Notes under the pieces: model-generated
Seen by the model: the letters and a program-made list of their open reading frames with translations, nothing else
Database searches by the model: none
What the model was told of the DNA's origin: nothing
Shown here: one piece after another, positions 1-7,733 of the stretch
How the letters are laid out: each line of letters begins with the position of its first letter
Position numbering within the stretch: the first letter of the stretch is position 1
Source: Planctomycetota bacterium
GTDB lineage: Bacteria; Planctomycetota; Brocadiia; SM23-32
DNA: 9,451 nt
Assembly (NCBI GenBank): GCA_018400625.1
Contig: JAGYMJ010000557.1
Coordinates: 1 to 9,451, forward strand
Direction of reading: 5' to 3'
Made by a program: the position numbers and the translations under genes

Positions 1-41
1 GGATGCTACGGGGTTCACTGAGGACTTACGGCATGAAGCCC

Positions 42-93
42 AATTGCCAACAAGTATATTCCCAACCTCCACGATGAGCGCCGACAGCGGGTG
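42..93. repeat. Diverged direct repeat, copy 1 (near left edge)
   Basis: Positions 42-93 align with 1127-1177 in the same orientation: 41 of 51 aligned bases match, with one single-base gap (C48). The best conserved core runs from TCCACGA through GAGCGC to AGCGG. This copy lies just past the stop codon of the minus-strand amidohydrolase, and the second copy lies upstream of that gene's promoter, so the pair brackets the gene. I do not recognise the family. No attC-type RYYYAAC/GTTRRRY core is visible, so it is not called a cassette site. It could be an interspersed genomic repeat or the decayed ends of an element. Confidence 0.6.
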
Positions 94-96
94 ATC

Positions 97-894
97 CTAT
101 TTCTCCTGCTTTTCCAATTCCTCAGTGATACCGAGCATCTTTGCCGCATTTCGCCACATTATTTTCTCCCGGGTCTCTTGAGGAAAATCAAAAGCATTAA
201 ACAGATTTTCATAAAACTCAAGTATCGTGGGAACAACCGCGCCATCGCTGCCGAAAACAAATTTATTGACAATGCTCAGGTCAAGCTTTTCATCAAAAGA
301 ACCCAGGCAGGAATCAACCCCCGTCATGAGCAGCAAACGCCAGCGTTCAAAAGGGAGTTTGCGGGCGGTACCACCGCTCAGGTCAAAATATACTCCGGGA
401 TGTTTCTTGGCAATACTGCAGGCCTCTTCCCAGCGCGGGTTCCCAAGATGCGCCCCTATCAAGTTCAACTCGGGAAAAGCACGGGCTATGCCGTCCAGCC
501 TGAAGGCCGCCATCTTACCCACACTGATAGTTCTGCGTGTCTGGTAGTCCCGCACCACCAGATGGCCCGTATGAAAAAGGATAGGCATATCATATTCAGC
601 AGCCTTTTCATAAATAGGATAATAGGCGGGATCATCGTAAGCCAGTGGCGTAGCGATCATCTTGATCCCTTTGAAACCACGCTCATTAAATTCATCAACA
701 AGTTGTGGACTGATATTGTCTCCATCCAATTGCCCGAAGGGAATTACGCGGTTCGGAAACGCTTCAGCAGCTTCTGAACATTTGTCGAAATCCCCAAAAA
801 CCACCGTTACATCCGCCGCCTCCATCTGCTGACATTCATACCATTCTTTAACATCCTGGCCTTCAATGATATGCGTATGGACATTGATGAGCAT
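97..894 (-). CDS. Amidohydrolase of the Amidohydro_2 type (metal-dependent, TIM-barrel)
   Basis: This 265-residue protein has the expected single-domain length and the full set of family metal and active-site positions: the N-terminal H6-T-H8 pair, GIK78 at the end of a strand, FH108TG, GAH149LG and GSD217G near the C-terminus. Members of this family (COG2159, PF04909) are cytoplasmic hydrolases, lactonases or decarboxylases such as ACMSD. The substrate cannot be read from the sequence. There is no signal peptide. The ATG is well supported: AGGAG lies 7 bases upstream (902-906) and a near-consensus promoter sits at 950-978. It is transcribed alone, divergently from the next amidohydrolase gene, and bracketed by the 42-93/1127-1177 direct repeat. 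The family assignment is strong; the exact reaction is unknown. Confidence 0.9.
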   Translation of the reverse strand: MLINVHTHIIEGQDVKEWYECQQMEAADVTVVFGDFDKCSEAAEAFPNRVIPFGQLDGDNISPQLVDEFNERGFKGIKMIATPLAYDDPAYYPIYEKAAEYDMPILFHTGHLVVRDYQTRRTISVGKMAAFRLDGIARAFPELNLIGAHLGNPRWEEACSIAKKHPGVYFDLSGGTARKLPFERWRLLLMTGVDSCLGSFDEKLDLSIVNKFVFGSDGAVVPTILEFYENLFNAFDFPQETREKIMWRNAAKMLGITEELEKQEK

Positions 895-901
895 GTTTAA
901 G

Positions 902-906
902 CTCCT
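902..906 (-). promoter_or_regulatory. Shine-Dalgarno site of the Amidohydro_2 gene
   Basis: On the minus strand AGGAG precedes the ATG (892-894) by 7 bases (CTTAAAC). It is the best ribosome binding site in the window and fixes the start of this gene. The other minus-strand genes here have weak sites or none. Confidence 0.75.
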
Positions 907-949
907 GAAAAAAAGATGATCACTATTCTACCTGCTGGAATAAGAAAAC

Positions 950-978
950 ATTATAATGCAAGGACAGGAAGAATGCAA
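950..978 (-). promoter_or_regulatory. Sigma70-type promoter for the Amidohydro_2 gene
   Basis: On the minus strand a TTGCAT -35 box (973-978) is followed by exactly 17 bases and a perfect TATAAT -10 box (950-955). Transcription would start near 943, giving a leader of about 50 nucleotides before the ATG at 894. The leader carries the AGGAG site. This is the clearest promoter in the window. Confidence 0.7.
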
Positions 979-991
979 CCGGAGTTTTCTC

Positions 992-1073
992 ACCGCTGCC
1001 GGCCGCTTACTCGCTTTCAGAGCAGGCGAAAGAATTTTCTGTGAAATGAACCAGGACAAGCGGCGGCAGCGGT
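992..1073. repeat. Long imperfect inverted repeat (potential cruciform or hairpin)
   Basis: The left arm at 992-1008 reads ACCGCTGCCGGCCGCTT. The right arm at 1058-1073 reads AAGCGGCGGCAGCGGT. The reverse complement of the right arm matches the left arm at 16 positions with one bulged G. The 49-base loop contains a smaller CTTTC/GAAAG pair (1014-1018 and 1028-1032). The arms are G+C-rich in an otherwise A+T-leaning gap. The single bulged base recalls folded recombination sites, but the flanks do not fit the integron attC cores. It could be a repeated extragenic palindrome or an RNA structure. Confidence 0.65.
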
Positions 1074-1126
1074 TCAATGCACGGAAATGCCCTAAAAACC
1101 GCGCCCCGACAATACGCCTGATAATA

Positions 1127-1177
1127 AATTGCAACGAGCATATTGCATACATCCACGAAGAGCGCTGATAGCGGCTG
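1127..1177. repeat. Diverged direct repeat, copy 2
   Basis: This is the partner of 42-93, about 1,085 bases away in direct orientation, with 41 of 51 aligned bases identical. Two of the differences turn CGA and CAG triplets of copy 1 into TGA and TAG here. That would fit decay of a once-coding segment, but two substitutions are weak evidence. Confidence 0.6.
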
Positions 1178-1273
1178 GAGACATGAGAGCTATTTGCAAA
1201 AAGACTTTCCATCCGCTAACCTATTTATTAAACAGAGAGTTTGCAACATTTATCGGAACAAAGATTTTCTCTT

Positions 1274-1277
1274 GAGG
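1274..1277 (+). promoter_or_regulatory. Shine-Dalgarno site favouring the GTG start at 1286
   Basis: GAGG is followed by eight bases (TTAAATTT) and GTG. It is the best-placed ribosome binding site among the three in-frame candidate starts (TTG 1241, GTG 1286, ATG 1310), although an A-rich stretch also precedes the ATG. Confidence 0.5.
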
Positions 1278-1285
1278 TTAAATTT

Positions 1286-2455
1286 GTGGATACTGAAAAG
1301 CAAAAAACAATGAAAGTGTTGTCAGGTGGAACAATAAATACGGTTGCAGGCAAACTCTTTATCGGTTCTATACTTATAAATGATGGCAAAATAGAAGATA
1401 TGGGCGAGAACATTGATATACCGTCAAATGCCGAAGTCATCGATGTCAAGGGCAAAACTGTCATACCTGGTTTAATCGAAGCCCATTGTCATACCGGATT
1501 ACGCGAAGAAGGAGAAGGGCGGGAGGGGGTTGACCAGAACGAATCAAGCGACCCCATCACTCCGCATATAAGAGCTATAGACGGCATAAAATGCGACGAC
1601 ATAGGCATGAAGGAGGCTGTCAAATCGGGAATAACTACCGTTAATGTTATGCCCGGTTCGGCGAATCCTATCGGTGGACAATCTGTCGCCTTGAAAACTG
1701 CAGGTTCGAATATTGTCGATGAACTGGTCATTAAAAACCCGACCGGCATGAAAATGGCCCTTGGTGAAAATCCTAAGAATGCTCATAAAGAAAACGGGAC
1801 GTCCACCCGTATGGGGATCGCCGGTATATTGAGGAAAACACTTTGGGAAGCCCAAAAATACCTTGACAATAATGAGGACAACAAAAGGGATAATTTTGTT
1901 TTTGAAGCGCTCAAACCTCTCCTGGAAAAGGGACAGAAGGCAAGAATACACGCCCACAGGGCCGATGATATGGTGACCGCTGTAAGGATCGCCGAGGAGT
2001 TTGATCTCGATTTAGTTATTGAACATGCTACCGAAGGGCATTTAATAGCCGATTATCTGGCCGAAAAAGATGTACCGGTCGTCATCGGCCCCTCTTTGTC
2101 GCCCAAGTCAAAAAGGGAAACATCCGCCCGAACGCTCAAAACTGCCGATATATTGAATAAAAAGGGCGTGAAGGTGGCTTTAATGACCGATTCGCCCGTC
2201 ATTTGCACTAAATACATCAACCTGATGGCGGCCTATTCAGTACGCGCCGGCATGGATACCATGGAAGCTCTGAAATCCATAACCATCTATGCAGCTCAAA
2301 TATGCGGGATTGATGACCGTGTCGGTTCGCTGGAAAAAGGGAAAGATGCCGACATAATCGTGCTTGACGGCGACCCGCTCGATATAAATTCAACCGTTGA
2401 GAAAGTCTTCATTGAGGGAAAAGAAATTAGTATCGATATGGCTGAGTCCCTATAA
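1286..2455 (+). CDS. Metal-dependent amidohydrolase, imidazolonepropionase-like group
   Basis: The gene encodes an amidohydrolase-superfamily enzyme that probably opens a cyclic amide or similar C-N bond; the substrate is unknown. Numbered from the GTG start (390 residues), an N-terminal beta-sandwich leads into the barrel. The metal motif H67-C-H69 follows VIPGLIEA, then H222-A-H224 (IHAHR), H247 (IEHATEGH) and the catalytic D302 (MTDSP). The C-terminal GSLEKGKDADIIVLDGDPL is the standard strand closing the sandwich. I chose GTG 1286 because GAGG (1274-1277) lies 8 bases upstream; the ATG at 1310 has a poorer site, and the TTG at 1241 is too close to its GAGAG. There is no signal peptide. 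The gene is visibly richer in A+T than its neighbours (positions 1861-1920 hold 22 G+C of 60), so recent transfer is possible. Confidence 0.88.
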   Translation: MDTEKQKTMKVLSGGTINTVAGKLFIGSILINDGKIEDMGENIDIPSNAEVIDVKGKTVIPGLIEAHCHTGLREEGEGREGVDQNESSDPITPHIRAIDGIKCDDIGMKEAVKSGITTVNVMPGSANPIGGQSVALKTAGSNIVDELVIKNPTGMKMALGENPKNAHKENGTSTRMGIAGILRKTLWEAQKYLDNNEDNKRDNFVFEALKPLLEKGQKARIHAHRADDMVTAVRIAEEFDLDLVIEHATEGHLIADYLAEKDVPVVIGPSLSPKSKRETSARTLKTADILNKKGVKVALMTDSPVICTKYINLMAAYSVRAGMDTMEALKSITIYAAQICGIDDRVGSLEKGKDADIIVLDGDPLDINSTVEKVFIEGKEISIDMAESL

Positions 2456-2484
2456 ATATTACGCAAGTCCTCCATGAACCCGTC

Positions 2485-2518
2485 GCATCCCCACCGTGAA
2501 CAAGGCACGGCAGGATGC
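2485..2518. other. Bipartite hairpin between the imidazolonepropionase-like and propeller genes
   Basis: The outer stem is GCATCC (2485-2490) with GGATGC (2513-2518). The inner stem is CCGTG (2494-2498) with CACGG (2506-2510) around a 7-base loop. A small 3-by-2 internal loop separates the stems. An alternative pairing, CCACC (2491-2495) with GGTGG (2521-2525), competes with it. No T run follows, so it is not a standard intrinsic terminator. It may be an extragenic palindrome or an mRNA-stabilising structure. Confidence 0.55.
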
Positions 2519-2576
2519 CAGGTGGTACACTGAATATCTGCAATGTAACAAAGAAAATCATTGATTGGTGAATAAT

Positions 2577-4709
2577 ATGACCGAGCAAAAGAGCCTCCCC
2601 TCAAACAAAGATATAAACCGCTCCGATCTCGATGTCACTCCCATTCATGGGGATATCGAGTTTCCCGATGAATGGACCGTTTTCATCAAACCTGAAAAGA
2701 ACCAAAAGGATACGAGCCATCCGCGGGAAGCGGACCATGATCTCCTCAATGAAACGTCGCGGCTGCGCTTAAAAAAGGCGGCCGATGGAGAAGACCCGGT
2801 TTTATCTCCCGAGGTTTTGCAAAAAATCCCGACAACGATGACCGTTAATGGTGAGGCAGTTACTCCTCATAGCATAAAAACTTTGAACTACCAGGCGGAC
2901 TTGCGGCCTCTTCTGACCGATCCGCCTTACAGCAAATTGATGTATCAGCCGTCCGACTCCAGAGCTTGCGGCCGGGTAGCCTATATCTTCATCCCGATGA
3001 AAAGCATAAAAGCACAGAAAGTCACTCTGGGCTTCGGTGCCGATCTATGGCTGGAGATATGGATCAACGGTGAAAAACTTTACGACGGCCGAAAGGAAGA
3101 GATGCCGTTCCCTCCGTCGATCCGTGACCGTGTGTTCGAAGCGGACTTCAATAAAGGGCACAACCTTCTGGCGGCGCGTTTCGTCTCAGGAAAAGGCAGC
3201 TCCACTCTCGCCATAGGCGGGCCTCAAGAGCTGCGGAGCGGAAACTTCAAATCCATCCTGAATGACCCCCTGCTGGCCAATGATGAACAATGGACAAGCC
3301 CTTCACTGCGGGTTAAAGGAAGCCCTTCGGAGATCATCGATATCGATAACCGTCTGGAACTTTTCATCGATGATTTCCTTATCGACAGTCTCAGCGGAGG
3401 GGCGAGCCGGCAGCTGCACAGTCCGGTGCCGCGTGAAATCATATTCAACATGGATAAACCATGGGAAGGTAATTGTAACGGCTGTTTTTTGCCGGTATCG
3501 ATATTTAAGGAAAGCGGACGGGTCCTGATGTATTACAAAGGCGCCAACATGATTAGCGATAAAAACCCGTGTGAATATGATTATAGAACCCGTGACCGCA
3601 GCCGGCCCGAAGCTACCTGTCTGGCCGTCAGCAGGGACGGCATTAATTTTGAACGGGTAGATGCCGGCAAAATCGACTATCGGGGCTCGAAATCCAACAA
3701 TATGGTATGGCAGGGCCGCCAATATTTTACCCCTTTTCTCGACACCAGTCGGGGTGTGCCGAAAAAAGAGCGGTACAAGGCCATTACCGGCCATGATGAT
3801 GGCGGATTAGCCGCCTATGGATCACCTGATGGTATTGATTGGACACTGCTCAAGAAAGAACCGATCATCACAAAGGGAGCCTTCGATTCTCAAAACCTCG
3901 CCTTCTGGGACAGCGTGGGCAAGTGTTATAGAGAATATCACCGTGGCAGCGAGCCTTCCGGCCCCAGGCGTGGAGTCAGGGGCATCATGACTTCCCGCTC
4001 CGACGACTTCCGCAACTGGTCTGACCCTGTTTCTATCGATTACAGCGACGAGCTTCCTTTGCACATGTACACCAATTGCATCCGCCCCTATGAACGGGCC
4101 CCTCATCTCCTGATAGGAACCCCGGCCCGCTATGTGGGACAACGCAAGAAAATCCCTAACCATATGGATTCGGGTGTCTGCGATGCTCTGCTGATAAGCA
4201 GCCGGGACGGCTATTCGTTCAATAGATGGCTCGAAGCTTTTATCCGCCCCAACGCAGAACCCGAGAATTGGGCTGACCGTAATTGCTATCCGGCTTGGGG
4301 GATGGTGCAAACATCACAAGAAGAACTCAGCGTTTATTGGTGTGAACATAACGGCTACCCCACACTTCGCCTGCGCCGCGGCACGATCCGTACCGATGGT
4401 TTTGCCTCCGTCCGGACGGGGATAGAAGTTGGCGAATGCCTGACCCGGCCCCTTGTATTTTCCGGGGATAATCTCATTGTCAATTACTCAACTTCGGCTG
4501 CTGGGACGATACGCTTTGAACTGTGCCGTCCCGATGGTGAGACAATTGAAGGTTATGCTTTAGAGGATAGTGAAGTGCTGTATGGGAACGAAATCGGCCA
4601 AAAAGTCGCATGGAACGGCAAAAAAGACCTGACAGGGTTGAGAGGTCAACCTGTACGGCTGCGGTTCAGGATGCAGGACTCAAATATTTACTCGATAAAA
4701 TTTGATTAA
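2577..4709 (+). CDS. Glycoside-hydrolase-like beta-propeller protein (GH32/43-like fold), three regions
   Basis: This 710-residue protein resembles the large group of putative glycoside hydrolases of PVC-type bacteria with a five-bladed propeller; no activity is proven. Residues about 100-215 look like a beta-sandwich of galactose-binding type (VTLGFGADLWLEIWINGEKL). Residues about 255-615 form the propeller, marked by recurring blade motifs of S-x-D-G-x-x-F/W form near 352-359, 416-423, 473-482 and 541-549. Residues about 615-710 make a C-terminal beta-sandwich with the typical ending TRPLVFSGDNLIVNYSTSAA and a final RLRF segment. The first 95 residues are charged and unlike any domain I know. 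No signal peptide or membrane segment is visible, unusual for a polysaccharide-degrading enzyme. I chose ATG 2577, six bases after GGTG; TTG 2565 and GTG 2568 lie just upstream. It converges on the FAD gene with 38 bases between the stops. Confidence 0.8.
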   Translation: MTEQKSLPSNKDINRSDLDVTPIHGDIEFPDEWTVFIKPEKNQKDTSHPREADHDLLNETSRLRLKKAADGEDPVLSPEVLQKIPTTMTVNGEAVTPHSIKTLNYQADLRPLLTDPPYSKLMYQPSDSRACGRVAYIFIPMKSIKAQKVTLGFGADLWLEIWINGEKLYDGRKEEMPFPPSIRDRVFEADFNKGHNLLAARFVSGKGSSTLAIGGPQELRSGNFKSILNDPLLANDEQWTSPSLRVKGSPSEIIDIDNRLELFIDDFLIDSLSGGASRQLHSPVPREIIFNMDKPWEGNCNGCFLPVSIFKESGRVLMYYKGANMISDKNPCEYDYRTRDRSRPEATCLAVSRDGINFERVDAGKIDYRGSKSNNMVWQGRQYFTPFLDTSRGVPKKERYKAITGHDDGGLAAYGSPDGIDWTLLKKEPIITKGAFDSQNLAFWDSVGKCYREYHRGSEPSGPRRGVRGIMTSRSDDFRNWSDPVSIDYSDELPLHMYTNCIRPYERAPHLLIGTPARYVGQRKKIPNHMDSGVCDALLISSRDGYSFNRWLEAFIRPNAEPENWADRNCYPAWGMVQTSQEELSVYWCEHNGYPTLRLRRGTIRTDGFASVRTGIEVGECLTRPLVFSGDNLIVNYSTSAAGTIRFELCRPDGETIEGYALEDSEVLYGNEIGQKVAWNGKKDLTGLRGQPVRLRFRMQDSNIYSIKFD

Positions 4710-4747
4710 ATTCCCGCGTTGACAGGATTCTATCCACCAAAACAGAG

Positions 4748-7663
4748 TCATTCAACTAAGTTCTCAGCATTTTGCTGCAAGATGCGCCCCGCATGCCGGG
4801 CGTAATGCCCTCGTATGTCCGAACTGTACTCTTCCAGAATGCGCCGGGCCGTTTCTTCCGCATCATCACCACAGCGGTACATTGCCCGTGCCAGATACAA
4901 CTCACGCAAAGATTTGTTCCTTGTCGAGTTATCCGTTGCGCTTGCCGGTATGTCGCTCAGCGCCTCATGGCAGGACTGAAAAGAGTGGCCGGATATTCCC
5001 TCCCTGTTCAAAAGCTCTGCCAGCTTATCCGCCCACTTTTTCTCCTGCAGAGCCTCGGCGAACAGGGCGATGGCACGGAAATGAGAAAAGGCATGGGTTG
5101 CGTCAAGTTGGGACGCCTTACGGAGCAACGCCTCGCTCGCACGCTGCGATTTCAAACATGCGAGCGCCACAATGCAGTCGTCCTGAAAGCTCATACTGCG
5201 GCCGAATTGCCCCATACCGCGGTAATTCCACCCTTCATCCCAATCGTTTTTCTCTACCGTTTTGATAAGTACTTCTTCACCCGCAGGATCGTTCAGAAAC
5301 GCCGACAATTTCGCACAGATGACCTTTTTCTCCGTGTCTTGTTCCACCTGCAGCCGTTCCCTGAGCAACGGTGCGGATTCATCCGGATTCAGCATCAGTA
5401 CGGAGAGTTCGCAATGCCGATGCAATTCACCATGGGCGCACTCTTCCACGGAAACCGGATGGGCCTGTAACCGATCTTCAAACGCCAAAACCGCATCAGG
5501 TAAAATATTTTCCCCGACCAATTTCCCCTGCAGACCGCGCATGTTTATATCGCGCAGGGAACATTTCTCGTGAACCGCTGACAGGGCCGCTGCCCAACCC
5601 GCAGCATAGCCATGATTTTGAACATCAGCCTGCATCCTGAGCACCGGCATAACGTCCCGATGGGCGCTCATCGAGAGGCCCGTGACCAGCAAACCGTCGA
5701 TGCCCGCGGGGAGAAACGCTCTGAACGGGACCCATACATTATAAACTGTCTTGTCGGGCGGCTGAATAAAAAACAGAGGATGTGTGGTGAAACCATGGCT
5801 GTCAAAATTGCTGCGGCTCAAGCAAATTGTATCGTGCCAGGTGCTCGCCATATACACATTATACGGTGTCATCTCGATATCACCCACCACGCGACGCCGC
5901 TCCCTGGTGTCCGGCAACTGCCCCAGGTCGAAGTAGTCCCGGAATTTCCGGCGCGCCGTCAAAAAGGAACGGGTCACATCAACCGGATCTCCATCGTCGA
6001 TAAACGTAAAATCGGTATTAACGTAAGATTTTTTCAGGGGGTTGGGCGGCAGGCCGCTTCCCTGCACGGCCAATTCCTCTTCGCTCACGATTTTGCATTC
6101 CGCTCCGGCCGCGGCTGCAACATCGGCATTGCCGCTGGAGTCAATAACGACAGCGCCTTTTACCAGGCCGCGCCCCAACGGGGTGTTGACCACAACGCCC
6201 TTCACAGCGTTTCCTTCGACCAGGGCACCTGTAACCGTTGTGCCGAACCATATTTCGCCGCCGTCCTCCCGGATATTTTTTCGCAACCACTCCGCTTTAT
6301 GCTCGACATTCCAGCCATGGGGTGAAAATTCGCAGTCATTGGCGTTGGCCATCTCTTTCAGTCCTTCCGTGATTTCCCCCGTAAACCCCTGCTGATTCCC
6401 GTGATAATATCCGCCAATCAACCCCAGTGTTCCGACCCCTCCCAGGCCGAACAGAGATTCCAAAACCAGTACCTCCGCCCCGTTCCGGGCCGCTGCTATG
6501 GCCGCCGGTGCGCCGCCGGTTCCCCCGCCCGCCACCACAACGTCGTATTCACCCAATACCGGCAGATGAGTACCGGCGGGCTGCCCCACAACAAGATCAG
6601 CCTGCTGATGGAACCGGTGACCGGTCGCCGGCTCGACGACATTTCCCTCAGATTTATGCCCTGTATTCTTAGGGACGAGATTTTGGATATCCGGTGCTGA
6701 TTCCGACATGCCTCTGACTTCATCCGCCATATGCCTCCCCAAAAGGTCTCCGGCTGCGATTGCCGCCGGCATTTTGAGCAGTTCGCCCGCAACGGGCCGC
6801 GGTATGGCTGCTGAGGGCCCCAGAACATAGAATCTCTCCCAGGGAGTGCGAAAATGGCTTGCAGAAATGTTGTCCACTGTCAATCCCGGATCGGCCGCCA
6901 TGCCGGCCACATGCACAGGCGGTACAACAGTGGCCGTATCAGACGTCCAAACTTGATCCGGGTTCCAGGTAATGTCGCGTACAGTCTGTTCGGCCCGTGC
7001 CAGCTCCCGGGCTGTCCATCCGTCCAGGTGGATGTCGATTGAGTATTCCCCAACATCAACGCCACCCGTTTCTTCTGTTGTCTCGTCAATAAATTTCCCC
7101 GGTAAAACAACACGATGCGCGGTCCGGCCATTGTTATCGTTAAGGTCACCGGCGACGACACGTTTGAATGTTAACTCCCCGCCACTCCACTCGCTCATCG
7201 GAAGCCCCGCTGAACGGGCCAATGCACCGTAAGTGGTGGCATCCACAACGGTTTTGCTCTGCACGGCAAAGGGGCCGTATTTGCCGGTGAACACAACGCC
7301 CGCCACATCGCCGTTCCCATCCAGCAAAAGGTCAGCCGGACAGCAGTTGTAAAGGAAGGACACTGCGGCATCAAGCAATGCGTCTTCCAACCGGCGTTTC
7401 ACATCGTTGGGGCGGGCCGAAGAAACGTCAGTCCCTTTGTGATCGGTGAAAATACCTTTAATAAGCGGGTGGGAGCGGTCTTCATCATCCGGTAACCAAA
7501 ACCGGCCGCCGGCACAGACATCATCCCCCAGGTAGGTTTTCTCCGTTCCAAGGAAAACCCGGGCGTCCTTTCGGGCGGCGGCAAGGGCGGCACTAACACC
7601 GGCCAATGTTCCACCTGCAACGACAATATCGACGGCGTCAATGACAGGTATTGAATGATTCAT
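4748..7663 (-). CDS. Tandem FAD-dependent oxidoreductase with C-terminal HEAT-like helical region
   Basis: This 971-residue protein carries two FAD-binding units of the FAD_oxidored type. Unit 1 starts with VVAGGTLAG (residues 14-22), in which Thr replaces the middle Gly of GxGxxG, and ends near 277-315 with a weak copy of the C-terminal FAD segment. Unit 2 starts with a canonical VVVAGGGTGG (375-384), with E402 placed for the ribose, then GLGGVGTLGLIGGYYHG, and closes with DGLLVTGLSMSAHRDVMPVL and a helix around 682-695. Residues about 735-971 are helical and HEAT-like. Such fusions occur in PVC-type bacteria; the substrate is unknown. I chose ATG 7663 because it lies 11 codons before the first strand. 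The open frame continues to 7798 but runs through palindromic DNA. No clear ribosome binding site is seen. The gene lies 224 bases downstream of the uroporphyrinogen-decarboxylase-family gene on the same strand. Confidence 0.87.
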   Translation of the reverse strand: MNHSIPVIDAVDIVVAGGTLAGVSAALAAARKDARVFLGTEKTYLGDDVCAGGRFWLPDDEDRSHPLIKGIFTDHKGTDVSSARPNDVKRRLEDALLDAAVSFLYNCCPADLLLDGNGDVAGVVFTGKYGPFAVQSKTVVDATTYGALARSAGLPMSEWSGGELTFKRVVAGDLNDNNGRTAHRVVLPGKFIDETTEETGGVDVGEYSIDIHLDGWTARELARAEQTVRDITWNPDQVWTSDTATVVPPVHVAGMAADPGLTVDNISASHFRTPWERFYVLGPSAAIPRPVAGELLKMPAAIAAGDLLGRHMADEVRGMSESAPDIQNLVPKNTGHKSEGNVVEPATGHRFHQQADLVVGQPAGTHLPVLGEYDVVVAGGGTGGAPAAIAAARNGAEVLVLESLFGLGGVGTLGLIGGYYHGNQQGFTGEITEGLKEMANANDCEFSPHGWNVEHKAEWLRKNIREDGGEIWFGTTVTGALVEGNAVKGVVVNTPLGRGLVKGAVVIDSSGNADVAAAAGAECKIVSEEELAVQGSGLPPNPLKKSYVNTDFTFIDDGDPVDVTRSFLTARRKFRDYFDLGQLPDTRERRRVVGDIEMTPYNVYMASTWHDTICLSRSNFDSHGFTTHPLFFIQPPDKTVYNVWVPFRAFLPAGIDGLLVTGLSMSAHRDVMPVLRMQADVQNHGYAAGWAAALSAVHEKCSLRDINMRGLQGKLVGENILPDAVLAFEDRLQAHPVSVEECAHGELHRHCELSVLMLNPDESAPLLRERLQVEQDTEKKVICAKLSAFLNDPAGEEVLIKTVEKNDWDEGWNYRGMGQFGRSMSFQDDCIVALACLKSQRASEALLRKASQLDATHAFSHFRAIALFAEALQEKKWADKLAELLNREGISGHSFQSCHEALSDIPASATDNSTRNKSLRELYLARAMYRCGDDAEETARRILEEYSSDIRGHYARHAGRILQQNAENLVE

Positions 7664-7693
7664 AATGTTCTTAGGTTTGTCATAAAATCGAAG

Positions 7694-7704
7694 GATTTCG
7701 CTTT
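7694..7704 (-). promoter_or_regulatory. Shared 11-base motif upstream of the FAD gene
   Basis: On the minus strand AAAGCGAAATC ends 30 bases before the FAD gene ATG. The same 11 bases occur at 8996-9006, 16 bases before the UroD-family ATG. Here the motif overlaps an AAATC-N4-GATTT inverted repeat (7685-7698) and the GCTTTTT/AAAAAGC palindrome (7700-7715). It is a candidate operator or activator site for co-regulation. Confidence 0.35.
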
Positions 7705-7715
7705 TTGAAAAAAGC
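7700..7715. repeat. 16-base palindrome upstream of the FAD gene
   Basis: GCTTTTT (7700-7706), a GA centre, and AAAAAGC (7709-7715) form 7-base perfect arms about 37 bases before the FAD start codon. The two-base centre is too tight for a good RNA hairpin, so a dimeric protein-binding site is the more natural reading. Confidence 0.4.
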
Positions 7716-7733
7716 TGAGCAAAAACTTTAATG

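Larger units (their letters stand above)
895..1285. other. Intergenic region between divergent amidohydrolase genes
   Basis: This 391-base gap holds the minus-strand promoter (950-978), a long bulged inverted repeat (992-1073), copy 2 of the direct repeat (1127-1177), and the leader of the plus-strand amidohydrolase with a GAGG site at 1274-1277. Short open frames exist on both strands here (about 70 and 94 codons), but their translations resemble no protein I recognise and run through the inverted repeat and the promoter, so I do not call genes. No convincing plus-strand promoter is visible. Confidence 0.6.

Noticed and set aside
91..777. Long plus-strand open frame opposite the Amidohydro_2 gene
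   Set aside because: It is antisense to a gene with complete catalytic motifs, a promoter and a ribosome binding site, and its translation matches no family I know.
42..1177. Integron gene cassette with attC sites flanking the amidohydrolase
   Set aside because: The repeats have no RYYYAAC/GTTRRRY core sites, and the nearest recombinase remnant is about 8 kb away with its cassette side pointing out of the window.
928..1212. Open frames of about 94 codons (minus) and 70 codons (plus, 956-1168) in the divergent gap
   Set aside because: Both run through the inverted repeat, and the minus frame also covers the promoter. Neither shows a recognisable domain or a good ribosome binding site.
4710..4747. 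Bidirectional terminator between the convergent propeller and FAD genes
   Set aside because: The 38 bases contain only a weak GGAT/ATCC pairing and no T run on either strand.
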